From the NCBI GenBank assembly GCA_964616755.1, contig CAZTSI010000034.1, positions 1 to 37,581 on the forward strand: 37,581 bases of DNA. Direction: 5' to 3'. The notes under the pieces were generated by a model. That model was not told the origin of the DNA and ran no database searches. It saw only the letters and a program-made list of their open reading frames with translations. This DNA is from CAYNFR01 sp964616755. Lineage in GTDB: Bacteria; Bacteroidota; Bacteroidia; Chitinophagales; Saprospiraceae. Numbering within the stretch: the stretch's first letter is position 1; each line of letters begins with the position of its first letter. Shown one piece after another: positions 1 through 8,259 of the stretch. Made by a program: the position numbers and the translations under genes.

Positions 1-676
1 ATCCATCGTCATGTCCGATACGTACAAAAGAGACCCTGCGATAACTCCTAAACAATGGCAGAAAGATCCAAACAATCAATTTTTTGCTAGAGGAGCTCGT
101 GTTCGACTTAATGCGGAACAAATTAGAGATCAAGCATTGAGTGTAGCGGGACTTTTGGATACGTCAATGTACGGTCCCCCTGTGATGCCTTTTCAGCCTC
201 CTGATATTTGGCAAACTCCATATAACAGCGATAACTGGAGACAAAGCGAAGGGCACCAACAATATCGGCGTGCGATCTATACATATATCAAACGAACGGC
301 TCCATATCCATCCATGCAAACTTTTGATATGGCACAAAGACAAGTATGCACAGTTCAACGAATCCGAACCAATACACCCCTTCAAGCGCTCGTCACCTTG
401 AATGATCCAGTATATCGTCAAGCCGCGGAATCGTGGGTCGATAGACTCGAACCTTGGAATGAGAGCACAGATCACGAAGGTATTTCGCGCATGTATTATC
501 AAGCTTTTTGGCGGCCTATAACCAAAGAAAAACTTACCGTACTTCAAGAACTTTATAATAAAACCATGCAATCCATGCGAAACGAACAAACTATAGACAA
601 AGCGAGGGTAAACCGTGAGAGCTGGATAATCGTTGCTACGGCGATGATGAACTTGGATGAATTTCTAATGAATTGA
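1..676 (+). CDS. PSD1/DUF1553 domain protein, C-terminal part (5' end outside window)
   Basis: The reading frame is open from the first bases of the window (in-frame codons before the ATG at 11 have no stop), so this is the 3' end of a longer gene. The protein shows the hallmark C-terminal DUF1553 pattern: YRRAIYTYIKRTAPYPSM, then TFDMAQRQVCTV, then RTNTPLQALVTLNDPVY. In full-length relatives this domain follows a cytochrome-like domain and DUF1549 in large secreted proteins first noted in planctomycetes and common in Saprospiria-type Bacteroidota. The biochemical role is not established. The stop codon abuts the next gene (DUF1501), the usual partner of this family, which supports co-transcription. 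Identification of the domain is secure; the size of the missing part cannot be judged here. Confidence 0.88.
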   Translation, partial: SIVMSDTYKRDPAITPKQWQKDPNNQFFARGARVRLNAEQIRDQALSVAGLLDTSMYGPPVMPFQPPDIWQTPYNSDNWRQSEGHQQYRRAIYTYIKRTAPYPSMQTFDMAQRQVCTVQRIRTNTPLQALVTLNDPVYRQAAESWVDRLEPWNESTDHEGISRMYYQAFWRPITKEKLTVLQELYNKTMQSMRNEQTIDKARVNRESWIIVATAMMNLDEFLMN

Positions 677-678
677 AC

Positions 679-2163
679 ATGACATTTCCCAAACATTTAT
701 ATAGCGAATTAGCACTAAAGTCGAGCGAGCTCAACACAAGACGCGTTTTTTTGAAAGCAAGTGGATTTAGTTTAGCAGCGCTGGCGATGGGTGCGCTAAG
801 CGGATGTGTGCCCAAAATAAATCTCGAATCTTCGCTTCCCTATAATCCACTAGCTCCTCGCACCCCCCATTTTGCGGCAAAGGCTAAGTCTGTGATTTAT
901 TTACACATGGCAGGCGCGCCATCACAGTTTGAGTTGTTTGAACATAAGCCCTTACTTAATCAACTCCATGGAAAAGCCTGTCCTGACATATTGCTCGCAG
1001 GCAAACAATTCGCCTTTATACGTGGTGTGCCTAAGTTATTAGGTGCACAGGCGCAATTTGCGCGATACGGGGATTCTCAGCATTATGTCTCAGAGCACTT
1101 ACCGCATTTTTCTAAGGTTATCGACGAAGTGTGTTTTTTGCGCGCAGTGCATACGGACCAATTTAATCATGCTCCAGCACAAATGATGATGCATACGGGT
1201 TCAGCGCGATTGGGGCGTCCAAGTTTTGGTAGTTGGGTAACGTATGGTTTGGGCTCAGAAAATCAAAATTTACCAGGATTCGTTGTGTTAACTTCAGGCG
1301 GGGCGCATCCTGATGCAGGCAAGCAGGTGTGGGGTAGTGGTTTCTTACCATCTGTTTACCAAGGTGTGCAGTGTAGATCCAAAGGTGACCCTGTCTTATA
1401 TCTTAGCAATCCTGAGGGCACCAGCAGAGATGTTCGCCGTCACACCATCGATGCCATCAATAAGGTGAATGAATTGAGCTATCAAGAATTTCATGATCCC
1501 GAGACTCTGGCACGCATTGCCCAATATGAAATGGCTTATCGTATGCAAATATCGGTGCCCGAAGTAATGAACATTTCAAATGAACCAAACTATATACATG
1601 AATTGTACGGCACAAAACCCGGCCAAGAGTCCTTTGCTAATAATGTGTTGTTAGCTCGTAAATTGGTAGAAAAGGGCGTTCGATTTGTTCAATTGTACGA
1701 TTGGGGATGGGACTCGCACGGAGTAAGTAAGGAGTCCGCATTAGAAATTGGCTTGATTAATAAATGCCGTGAAACCGATAAACCAATAGCTGCGTTGCTG
1801 CTTGACCTAAAACAAAGGGGCCTGCTAGATGAGACTCTGGTTATTTGGGCAGGAGAATTTGGGCGGACACCCATGCAAGAGAATCGGAATGGTGTAGGCC
1901 AAGTCTATACTGGACGTGACCATCATCCAGATGCTTTTACCATTTGGATGGCTGGGGGTGGCATTAAAGCAGGATTTGAACATGGGGAAACAGATGAAAT
2001 TGGGTTTTCAGGGATTAGTGGCAAGCAGTCTATTTTTGATGTGCAAGCTACCATTCTGAATCAATTGGGATTTGATCATGAGCAATTCACGTATGAGTTT
2101 CAAGGAAGACCTTTTCGACTAACGGATGTTGAAGGACATGTGATAAAAGAGATCATTGCTTAA
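679..2163 (+). CDS. DUF1501 family exported protein (Tat-type signal with lipobox)
   Basis: About 494 aa. The N-terminus carries a twin-arginine motif (RRVFLK) followed by a hydrophobic stretch ending in the lipobox-like LSGC, so the mature protein is probably exported folded by Tat and possibly lipidated. The body has DUF1501 hallmarks: YLHMAGAPSQFELFEHKP near the start, the central WGWDSHG, then WAGEFGRTPM and GRDHHPDAFTIWMAGGG near the C-terminus. The family has an alkaline-phosphatase/sulfatase-like fold; its substrate is unknown. I took ATG 679 as start; a TTG at 673 overlapping the preceding stop would add two residues and is also possible. It sits between a DUF1553 gene and a DUF2231-cytochrome gene, the classic neighbourhood. 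Confidence 0.9.
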   Translation: MTFPKHLYSELALKSSELNTRRVFLKASGFSLAALAMGALSGCVPKINLESSLPYNPLAPRTPHFAAKAKSVIYLHMAGAPSQFELFEHKPLLNQLHGKACPDILLAGKQFAFIRGVPKLLGAQAQFARYGDSQHYVSEHLPHFSKVIDEVCFLRAVHTDQFNHAPAQMMMHTGSARLGRPSFGSWVTYGLGSENQNLPGFVVLTSGGAHPDAGKQVWGSGFLPSVYQGVQCRSKGDPVLYLSNPEGTSRDVRRHTIDAINKVNELSYQEFHDPETLARIAQYEMAYRMQISVPEVMNISNEPNYIHELYGTKPGQESFANNVLLARKLVEKGVRFVQLYDWGWDSHGVSKESALEIGLINKCRETDKPIAALLLDLKQRGLLDETLVIWAGEFGRTPMQENRNGVGQVYTGRDHHPDAFTIWMAGGGIKAGFEHGETDEIGFSGISGKQSIFDVQATILNQLGFDHEQFTYEFQGRPFRLTDVEGHVIKEIIA

Positions 2164-2166
2164 GTT

Positions 2167-3552
2167 ATGGAATGGATCGGTAGATTTCATGTAGTGGTCT
2201 TGCACTTACCTATCGGTATTCTCCTTTTTGCCATTGGGGTGCAGTGGTTATCGCGATTAGAGCGATTTAGGTATTTTAAAGATACCCTAATTTTTACCTA
2301 CGGTATTGGGGTACTTTTTGCCATAATAGCTTGTATTACGGGTTATTTACTAAGTCGTGGCGGCGATTATGGCGCAGATGCAGTCGACCAGCACATGTAT
2401 TATGGTATTGCTATGACAATTGTCGCCTTGTTGTGTTTAGCGAGCTTGCATAATAGGTTTGATAGATTGGCTATGCGGGGGAGCATAGTTCTATTGATCT
2501 TGTTGACTATTACGGGTCATAAGGGAGGTGCCTTGACACATGGAGAGGATTTCCTTTCCTTCTCCCCTGCAAAGACTTCTTTACTACCCAAGCCTAGCTT
2601 CGTGTCCTTTGACAGCATACATTATTATGAGGATATTGTTCGCGTAATTCTTGATCATAAATGCGTTCAATGTCATGGCGAGCAAAAAAGCAAAGGTAAA
2701 CTCCAGCTAGACACACCAGCAGGCATAATGGCGGCTGGAAAATCCAAACAATCACTTTTGGCCACCTTAAGAGATCATCAAGATATGGGCTTATTGGCGA
2801 GGCGCATTTCGTTACCCATTACCGACAAAAAGCATATGCCTCCTAGTGCTAGTGTTTCCTTGACTTCTTCAGAATTGGCAATATTAAACCATTGGGTCAA
2901 GACAGATGATGCGTTTACTCAGGTCATTTCAGAAAATGAAAGACATGCCGACATCATCTCTTGGATTAAAAAATGGCTCACGGAAGAAAGTAATGGGGTC
3001 ATTGGTGAGAATGAAAAAAATATTGCCGATGAACTTCCTAAAGTCCAGTTGGCGCCTATATCAGAAGTGGCAGTGTCGGCGCTGAGAAACCTAGGGGTCA
3101 TTGCCTTAGCCGTCGGAGAAGGAAGTCCATTTTTTGATATAAATTTTGTGAATGTAGATAGCTTGTCGATGCTACATATAACATCACTAAAGAAGATAGC
3201 CCCCCACATTGTCCGATTAAGACTCAGTGGACAAACCTTCACAGAGGCGAATGTATCATGGCTGAGCGAAATGACGCATCTTCAAAAACTTTATATAGAT
3301 AATACTAACATTACCGATGAATCAATAGAAGCATTGCGAAACTTACGGCATTTGCGTTATTTAAACGTTAGCCAGACAAATATTTCGAACTCAGGACTAA
3401 ACGCCATATCGCAACTGCCGGAGCTAACGTCTGTATTTGCCAATGGCTCGAAGGTGAGGGAACTCACCCTTGAGAATGGCACTTTGGTCGAAGTAGGCGG
3501 TTACTTTCTGCCAGCCTTGGCAACAGATACATTACGAATAAGAATGGATTAA
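2167..3552 (+). CDS. DUF2231 membrane protein fused to planctomycete-type cytochrome c and LRR-like domain
   Basis: 461 aa, starting three bases after the previous stop. Residues 1-125 hold four hydrophobic segments of the DUF2231 type. A cytochrome c domain follows: haem motif CVQCH (Cys166, Cys169, His170) and a likely axial methionine in KHMPPSA (about residue 224), in the PSCyt1 style (VILDHKCVQCHGEQKSKGKL). Residues of about 300-430 form short leucine-rich repeats (for example HLQKLYIDNTNITDESI then HLRYLNVSQTNISNSGL). The protein is probably anchored in the inner membrane with haem and LRR-like parts in the periplasm, passing electrons to or from the DUF1553/DUF1501 partners; that role is inference. 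Domain calls are firm, function is unknown. Confidence 0.87.
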   Translation: MEWIGRFHVVVLHLPIGILLFAIGVQWLSRLERFRYFKDTLIFTYGIGVLFAIIACITGYLLSRGGDYGADAVDQHMYYGIAMTIVALLCLASLHNRFDRLAMRGSIVLLILLTITGHKGGALTHGEDFLSFSPAKTSLLPKPSFVSFDSIHYYEDIVRVILDHKCVQCHGEQKSKGKLQLDTPAGIMAAGKSKQSLLATLRDHQDMGLLARRISLPITDKKHMPPSASVSLTSSELAILNHWVKTDDAFTQVISENERHADIISWIKKWLTEESNGVIGENEKNIADELPKVQLAPISEVAVSALRNLGVIALAVGEGSPFFDINFVNVDSLSMLHITSLKKIAPHIVRLRLSGQTFTEANVSWLSEMTHLQKLYIDNTNITDESIEALRNLRHLRYLNVSQTNISNSGLNAISQLPELTSVFANGSKVRELTLENGTLVEVGGYFLPALATDTLRIRMD

Positions 3553-3610
3553 TCGTTATGTCAACTCCATAAAGAAGTATCACAACAGAATAGTATTTTA
3601 TCTTGCATCA

Positions 3611-5050
3611 ATGAAAGGAATTACGAGAGTGAAGGTTGCGCTAGTCTTAGGACCGACCTTGTTTATATTAATGAGGATTTTATTTCACCCCGAGGGCTTG
3701 ACGCCTGAGGCCAATGCTGTTTTGGCTACAACTATTTGGATGGCCGTCTGGTGGATATCAGAAGCGGTGCCTATTTCAGTGACTGCTTTATTGCCTATCG
3801 TCTTGTTTCCCATTACTGGTGGTTTGTCATTGAGCGACACGACGGCGCAGTTTGGGCACAAGTATGTCTTTTTGTATTTGGGAGGTTTTGTCATTGCCAT
3901 CGCTATTGAGCGCTGGGGTCTTCATAGACGAATAGCCTTAAATATCATTAAATGGATCGGTACGGATGTGCGAATGATCATTTTGGGCTTTATGATTGCG
4001 ACAGCCTTCCTTTCTATGTGGATTTCTAATACAGCTACTGCAGTGATGATGTTGCCCATAGCGGTAGCCATAGTCAAGCAGCTCGAAGACAACCCAAACA
4101 CCATAGCCAATGAAAATTTACTTTTTGGAAAATCACTCATGTTGGCGGTGGCGTATAGTGCTTCGATAGGGGGGATCGCCACTCTTATCGGTACTCCGCC
4201 CAACCTTGTGTTAGCAGGGATTGTCAATGAGCTTTATGATGTCGAAATCACCTTTGCTCAATGGATAAAGCTTGGGTTGCCCCTATCTATTTTAATGCTC
4301 ATCGGTTGCTGGTTTTATTTGACGCGATTTGCCTTCAATTTTGAGCAAAAGGAATTTCCTGGCGGCAAGAAAGAGATTGCTAGGCTCTTGACGCAAATAG
4401 GCAAGATCTGTTATGAAGAGAAAGCAGTGTTGATCATATTCGTAGTAACGGCCATGGCTTGGATGGGGCGATCCATATTGCAAACTTGGATACCTGCCAT
4501 TGATGATACAATTATAGCGATGACTAGTGCTATTATTTTATTCATAATCCCAACCCAAGACGGTACTAGAAAGATTATCAATTGGGAAGAAGCGGTACAA
4601 ATGCCGTGGGGAATTATCCTATTATTTGGTGGCGGCATGGCACTCGCCGAGGGATTTGAATCAAGCGGATTAGCTGAATATTTAGCGAGTTATATGAGTC
4701 GATTGGATGGATTATCTTTATTGTTGATCATAGGAGTAGTGGTGATGATTGTCAATTTCTTGACGGAAGTGACGTCTAATTTGGCTACAACGGCAATGAT
4801 CCTTCCGATTTTGGCGAGTATGGCGGTTACTTTGGGGGTAAATCCCTATTATTTATTGGTGAGTGCCACCTTAGCGGCTTCTTGTGCATTTATGCTGCCT
4901 GTGGCTACCCCCCCCAACGCTGTTGTCTTTGGTGCGGGATACTTATCTATATCAGATATGGTAAAAACGGGTATTTTTCTGAACGTTTTTTCAATCATAC
5001 TTATCACATTATTGATTTACTTCATATTGCCCTATTTATGGGGCTTTTAG
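3611..5050 (+). CDS. DASS/SLC13 family sodium-coupled anion symporter
   Basis: 479 aa, almost entirely hydrophobic, the usual length for the divalent anion:sodium symporter family. Family signatures are visible: the first SNT motif in WISNTATAVMMLPIA, GTPPNLVLAGI in the first half, and the inverted-repeat counterparts EVTSNLATTAMILPI and LPVATPPNAVVFGAGY in the second half. The second motif reads SNL rather than SNT, a variation also known among characterised members. Members import C4-dicarboxylates, citrate or sulfate with sodium; the exact substrate cannot be read from sequence. The gene is separated from its neighbours by 58 and 106 bp, so it may be its own unit. Confidence 0.9.
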   Translation: MKGITRVKVALVLGPTLFILMRILFHPEGLTPEANAVLATTIWMAVWWISEAVPISVTALLPIVLFPITGGLSLSDTTAQFGHKYVFLYLGGFVIAIAIERWGLHRRIALNIIKWIGTDVRMIILGFMIATAFLSMWISNTATAVMMLPIAVAIVKQLEDNPNTIANENLLFGKSLMLAVAYSASIGGIATLIGTPPNLVLAGIVNELYDVEITFAQWIKLGLPLSILMLIGCWFYLTRFAFNFEQKEFPGGKKEIARLLTQIGKICYEEKAVLIIFVVTAMAWMGRSILQTWIPAIDDTIIAMTSAIILFIIPTQDGTRKIINWEEAVQMPWGIILLFGGGMALAEGFESSGLAEYLASYMSRLDGLSLLLIIGVVVMIVNFLTEVTSNLATTAMILPILASMAVTLGVNPYYLLVSATLAASCAFMLPVATPPNAVVFGAGYLSISDMVKTGIFLNVFSIILITLLIYFILPYLWGF

Positions 5051-5156
5051 CCCTAAACGAGCCAACCGTAGATATGGCTTTTGCGGCAAATCAAATAAAT
5101 ACTTCTCTTGGTAAGGACATCATTTCATAACTTCGTCTTACTAATACGACTAGCTC

Positions 5157-6119
5157 ATGGTCTTTCTTGATTTCGAACAACCCTTGGAGAGTCTTTATGA
5201 ACAGCTCGAGACGGTGCGTACCATAGAAAAGGAAGGTGATATAGATGTCACTGATAAAATCAAAGATTTAGAAGCCGTAATCCGAAAGAAGCGCAAGGAA
5301 ATTTTTGGTAATCTCAACCGATGGCAAAAGGTTCAGCTATCACGCCATCCTTCTAGGCCTTATACGCTTTTTTATATTGAACAGATGTTCAAGCGATTCA
5401 CCGAACTCCATGGGGATCGCAAATTTGGGGATGATAAGGCTATTGTTGGGGGTCTAGCGCAGTCGGACGGTCAGACGGTCATGGTGATTGGTCACCAAAA
5501 GGGGGTCAATACCAAAATGCGCCAGTATAGAAATTTTGGAATGGCCAACCCAGAAGGATATCGGAAAGCAGAGCGATTAATGAAGCTAGCTGAAAAATTT
5601 AACATTCCCGTGATTACCTTCATCGATACTCCAGGGGCTTACCCAGGCATTGAGGCCGAAGAAAGAGGGCAAGCAGAAGCCATTGCAAGATGCTTAATGG
5701 TCATGTCCGAATTGACCGTCCCGATTCTTTGTTATATCATTGGCGAGGGTGCCTCTGGTGGAGCTTTAGGGATTGGTTTGGGTAATCGTATTTTTATGCT
5801 AGAATATACTTGGTATAGTGTCATTTCTCCCGAATCGTGTTCCTCCATTCTTTGGCATAGTTGGGATTATAAGGAGCAAGCTGCCGAATTACTTAAACTT
5901 ACGTCAGAAGATATGTTGGAATTTGGTTTGATTGACGGAGTGGTAAAGGAGCCGTTAGGCGGCGCTCATGTGGAGCCAGACAAAATGGCGAGAGCCTTAA
6001 AGAAGCATATTAAAACACAGATAGAAGAGCTATCCTCGATGACACCTGACGAATTGATTGATAATAGGCTTGTCAAATTCCAAGCTATGGGAAAATTTAA
6101 GTCAAAGAAGGATAAGTAA
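5157..6119 (+). CDS. accA: Acetyl-CoA carboxylase carboxyltransferase subunit alpha
   Basis: 320 aa, standard length for AccA. The subunit pairs with AccD to transfer the carboxyl group from biotin on AccB to acetyl-CoA, giving malonyl-CoA for fatty acid synthesis in the cytoplasm. The N-terminal helical segment (LDFEQPLESLYEQL...) and the crotonase-fold core are typical, with FIDTPGAYPGIEAEERGQ, the oxyanion-hole region GEGASGGALGIGLGN, and SVISPESCSSILW. The window holds no accD or accBC, so the subunits are unlinked, as is common in Bacteroidota. A one-mismatch TAnnTTTG box (TAACTTCG) lies 21 nt upstream of the ATG. The identification is very secure. Confidence 0.97.
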   Translation: MVFLDFEQPLESLYEQLETVRTIEKEGDIDVTDKIKDLEAVIRKKRKEIFGNLNRWQKVQLSRHPSRPYTLFYIEQMFKRFTELHGDRKFGDDKAIVGGLAQSDGQTVMVIGHQKGVNTKMRQYRNFGMANPEGYRKAERLMKLAEKFNIPVITFIDTPGAYPGIEAEERGQAEAIARCLMVMSELTVPILCYIIGEGASGGALGIGLGNRIFMLEYTWYSVISPESCSSILWHSWDYKEQAAELLKLTSEDMLEFGLIDGVVKEPLGGAHVEPDKMARALKKHIKTQIEELSSMTPDELIDNRLVKFQAMGKFKSKKDK

Positions 6120-6133
6120 TATGTGCGTTTACC

Positions 6134-6670
6134 ATGATTAAGGCTTGGTTTTTTGAAAAGAAATTTGCCCAATTATTGCGCGACAGAAGACCTGTCAAGG
6201 TAGATCGCATTAATACGATTAATTCGGTTACCATTGTCTGTGACGAACGGCAGTACACTAGTCAGCAGATGCTTGAAGCGAGTGGTTATTTTGAGGTGAT
6301 GGATATCCGAACGAGATGTTATTTGATCACCTCCAAAAAGATAGAGCTAGCGCCGACGGGTGTCGAATGGATCACGCCTGAAGAGTGCAATTGGTTTGGG
6401 GTGCCTTCAGAGAGTTCCTTGGTCCAATGGTTAATGCAAAAGCCTGATCTATTGATCGTTATAAATGGCATGAATCATCCCACGATAGCCTATTTGACCG
6501 CAGTGTCAAATAGTAAGTTGATCGCCGTGATAGGTGGTGATAGAGAATTTTCTATAGGACAGTTTTTTTTAGATCCGAAGGATGCAACTGGCTTATCCCT
6601 TAACCAACTTTGCGCAAAATTATATGGTATGTTGCTGCATATTGGCATGAAAACACCCATCCTTGGATAG
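6134..6670 (+). CDS. Small conserved Bacteroidota protein, DUF6913-like
   Basis: 178 aa, no signal peptide or membrane segment, so cytoplasmic. It resembles the DUF6913 family of short Bacteroidota proteins often found beside dapA: an N-terminal region with VTIVCDERQYTS, a basic/hydrophobic core, and a C-terminal part with LLIVINGMNHPTIAYLTAVS and a GLSLNQLCAKLYGMLLHIG-like helix. It starts 14 bp after accA and ends 55 bp before dapA on the same strand, so the three may be co-transcribed. No catalytic motif is evident and no function is known. Family assignment is from memory of the family pattern and neighbourhood and is moderately sure; that it is a real gene is well supported by length and context. 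Confidence 0.75.
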   Translation: MIKAWFFEKKFAQLLRDRRPVKVDRINTINSVTIVCDERQYTSQQMLEASGYFEVMDIRTRCYLITSKKIELAPTGVEWITPEECNWFGVPSESSLVQWLMQKPDLLIVINGMNHPTIAYLTAVSNSKLIAVIGGDREFSIGQFFLDPKDATGLSLNQLCAKLYGMLLHIGMKTPILG

Positions 6671-6725
6671 TCGTCATGAGGCTTGGGCTTGGCGAGACTC
6701 ATTTACTTCATAAAAATTTCATTAA

Positions 6726-7613
6726 TTGAAACATAAAAAATTTGTAGGGACAGGGGTAGCAGTAGTCACGCCCTTTAAACGCGGTAAGGTTGATTTCGTT
6801 GCCTTAGAAAGGATCGTGAGATATGTTATAGAAGGTGGAGTTGAATATCTTGTGATGTTGGGCTCTACTGGTGAGACTGCGACACTTAATCGCGGAGAAG
6901 GGCGGTCTATTTTAGATTGTGCTATTGAGATCAATGCAGGTAGAGTACCACTTGTTACGGGTAATTTTACAGGGAATAATACATTAGAATTACTAGATGA
7001 GATCGGTGCTTTTGACTTTGCCGGTATTGATGCCATACTTTCTTCGAGTCCGTCTTATGTAAAGCCCTCTCAAGAAGGTATTTATAGACATTATATGGCC
7101 ATGGCTAAAGTATCTCCTGTGCCTATTATTCTGTACAATGTGCCTGGTCGTACAATGTCTAATATGGAGTGGGCGACGACAGTACGTTTGGCGCAAGCCA
7201 GTGAAAAATTTATTGGTATTAAAGAAGCCACCGGCAACCTCATTCAAACAACACGTATCATGAAGCACAAACCTGAGGACTTTTTTGTGACCTCTGGTGA
7301 TGATGAGGTAGTTTTGCCGATGATCGCAGTCGGCGGACATGGGGGAATTTCAGTCATTGCGAATGCATTGCCACGTATTTTTTCACAGTTGACACGCGCG
7401 GGTCTTCGAGGCGATTATGATGAGGCTCGCAGTCTGAATAATCAATTGTATGATTTGCATCATTGGCTCTACGTGGAGGGCAATCCCGTCGGCATAAAAT
7501 CAGCAATGCAAATTTTAGGCTTTTGCACGAATGAAATGCGACTGCCATTGCATGAAATGTCGAAAGCTAACTACAAAGAATTAGAGAAGGTGTTGAAAAT
7601 GATCATAGAATAG
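6726..7613 (+). CDS. dapA: 4-hydroxy-tetrahydrodipicolinate synthase
   Basis: 295 aa. DapA condenses pyruvate with aspartate semialdehyde, the first committed step of diaminopimelate/lysine synthesis, feeding peptidoglycan. The TIM-barrel signatures are complete: GTGVAVVTPF, GSTGE (Ser47/Thr48, equivalent of the E. coli Thr44/Thr45 pair), SSPSYVKPSQEG with Tyr111, YNVPGR with Tyr137 and Arg142, the Schiff-base Lys166 in GIKEATG, and YVEGNPVGIK. The start must be TTG at 6726: a TAA stop immediately precedes it in frame and the next ATG lies inside the barrel. The annotated N-terminus matches the family. Certainty of function is high; start is high by exclusion. Confidence 0.96.
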   Translation: MKHKKFVGTGVAVVTPFKRGKVDFVALERIVRYVIEGGVEYLVMLGSTGETATLNRGEGRSILDCAIEINAGRVPLVTGNFTGNNTLELLDEIGAFDFAGIDAILSSSPSYVKPSQEGIYRHYMAMAKVSPVPIILYNVPGRTMSNMEWATTVRLAQASEKFIGIKEATGNLIQTTRIMKHKPEDFFVTSGDDEVVLPMIAVGGHGGISVIANALPRIFSQLTRAGLRGDYDEARSLNNQLYDLHHWLYVEGNPVGIKSAMQILGFCTNEMRLPLHEMSKANYKELEKVLKMIIE

Positions 7614-8259
7614 GAGCGCAAGCATAAATGGTGCTTTATCATTTGATGTTCAATGAAAATGTTTAATCAACATTACTGCTGTTTTCATTTAGGCTTATTT
7701 CTACCTTATTCGCAGATAAAGAATCTAATCTTATACTCAACTTGTAGAGAACATTTTGGAGTCTGTACAAGCGATAGTTGTAGATGTCAAAGGTGGTAAT
7801 CCTGCATGCGGCACTTTTCTACTGATTAGGCGACAGTCTATAGCGCTGGTATAATAACACATGGGGTGCCACCCTTAGGCTATTTCAGTAATGATAGAAG
7901 TCAATGTCAACATTTCAGATCATAAATCGAATAGCATCAAGAATACTACAATATCGATTTTAATTCTGTTAAACTGTATTCGACCATTCTCAAGAGTGTT
8001 GTCCGTTTTTTTAACTAGCCGTACTAAGGTTTCATCATAATTTTCTGGATCGGGCATAAGCCAGAGGTTCGGATGACCAAGTTTATAAACCATTTTGCAC
8101 AGGCGAATCAGACCATAAAGGACAACTGCCAAACATTTGGAAGAGACCATCTGCAAGCCATGAAAGTAGGGGGGGATTTAACCTTTCGGCTTGAAGTCCA
8201 AAACTTCAACACGATAATTTGCCTTTTGAGCACAATAGGAAAAATACTATGGGGTTGTC
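7614..8259. other. 646-bp intergenic stretch without a convincing gene
   Basis: Lies between the convergent ends of dapA (+) and a lipoprotein gene (-). Two short frames (7920-8156 on the minus strand, 8073-8294 on the plus strand) exist but overlap each other, lack recognisable domains or signals, and have no clear start context. A minus-strand stretch around 8180-8225 reads NYRVEVLDFKPKG before a stop; it could be a gene relic but I cannot assign it. A hairpin at 8191-8209 is listed separately. No tRNA or insertion sequence is seen. Confidence 0.5.
8191..8209. repeat. Perfect 7-bp inverted repeat (hairpin) downstream of lipoprotein gene
   Basis: TTGAAGT, five-base loop CCAAA, ACTTCAA. It lies about 50 bp beyond the 3' end of the minus-strand gene ending at 8260. 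No T-run follows on either strand, so it is not a textbook terminator; it may stabilise a 3' end or be chance. Confidence 0.3.

Noticed and set aside
164..589. 141-codon minus-strand frame opposite the DUF1553 gene
   Set aside because: Lies fully inside a well-supported coding region and encodes nothing recognisable.
5037..5056. GGGCT-TTT-AGCCC hairpin at the end of the SLC13 gene
   Set aside because: Short stem, three-base loop, overlaps the stop codon and has no T-run.
4882..5130. 82-codon plus-strand frame overlapping the end of the SLC13 gene
   Set aside because: Most of it lies inside the transporter gene in another frame; the part beyond it is only 80 bp without any domain.
7920..8156. 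78-codon minus-strand frame in the gap after dapA
   Set aside because: No domain, signal or start context; overlaps another short frame on the other strand. Kept only as a note in the gap entry.
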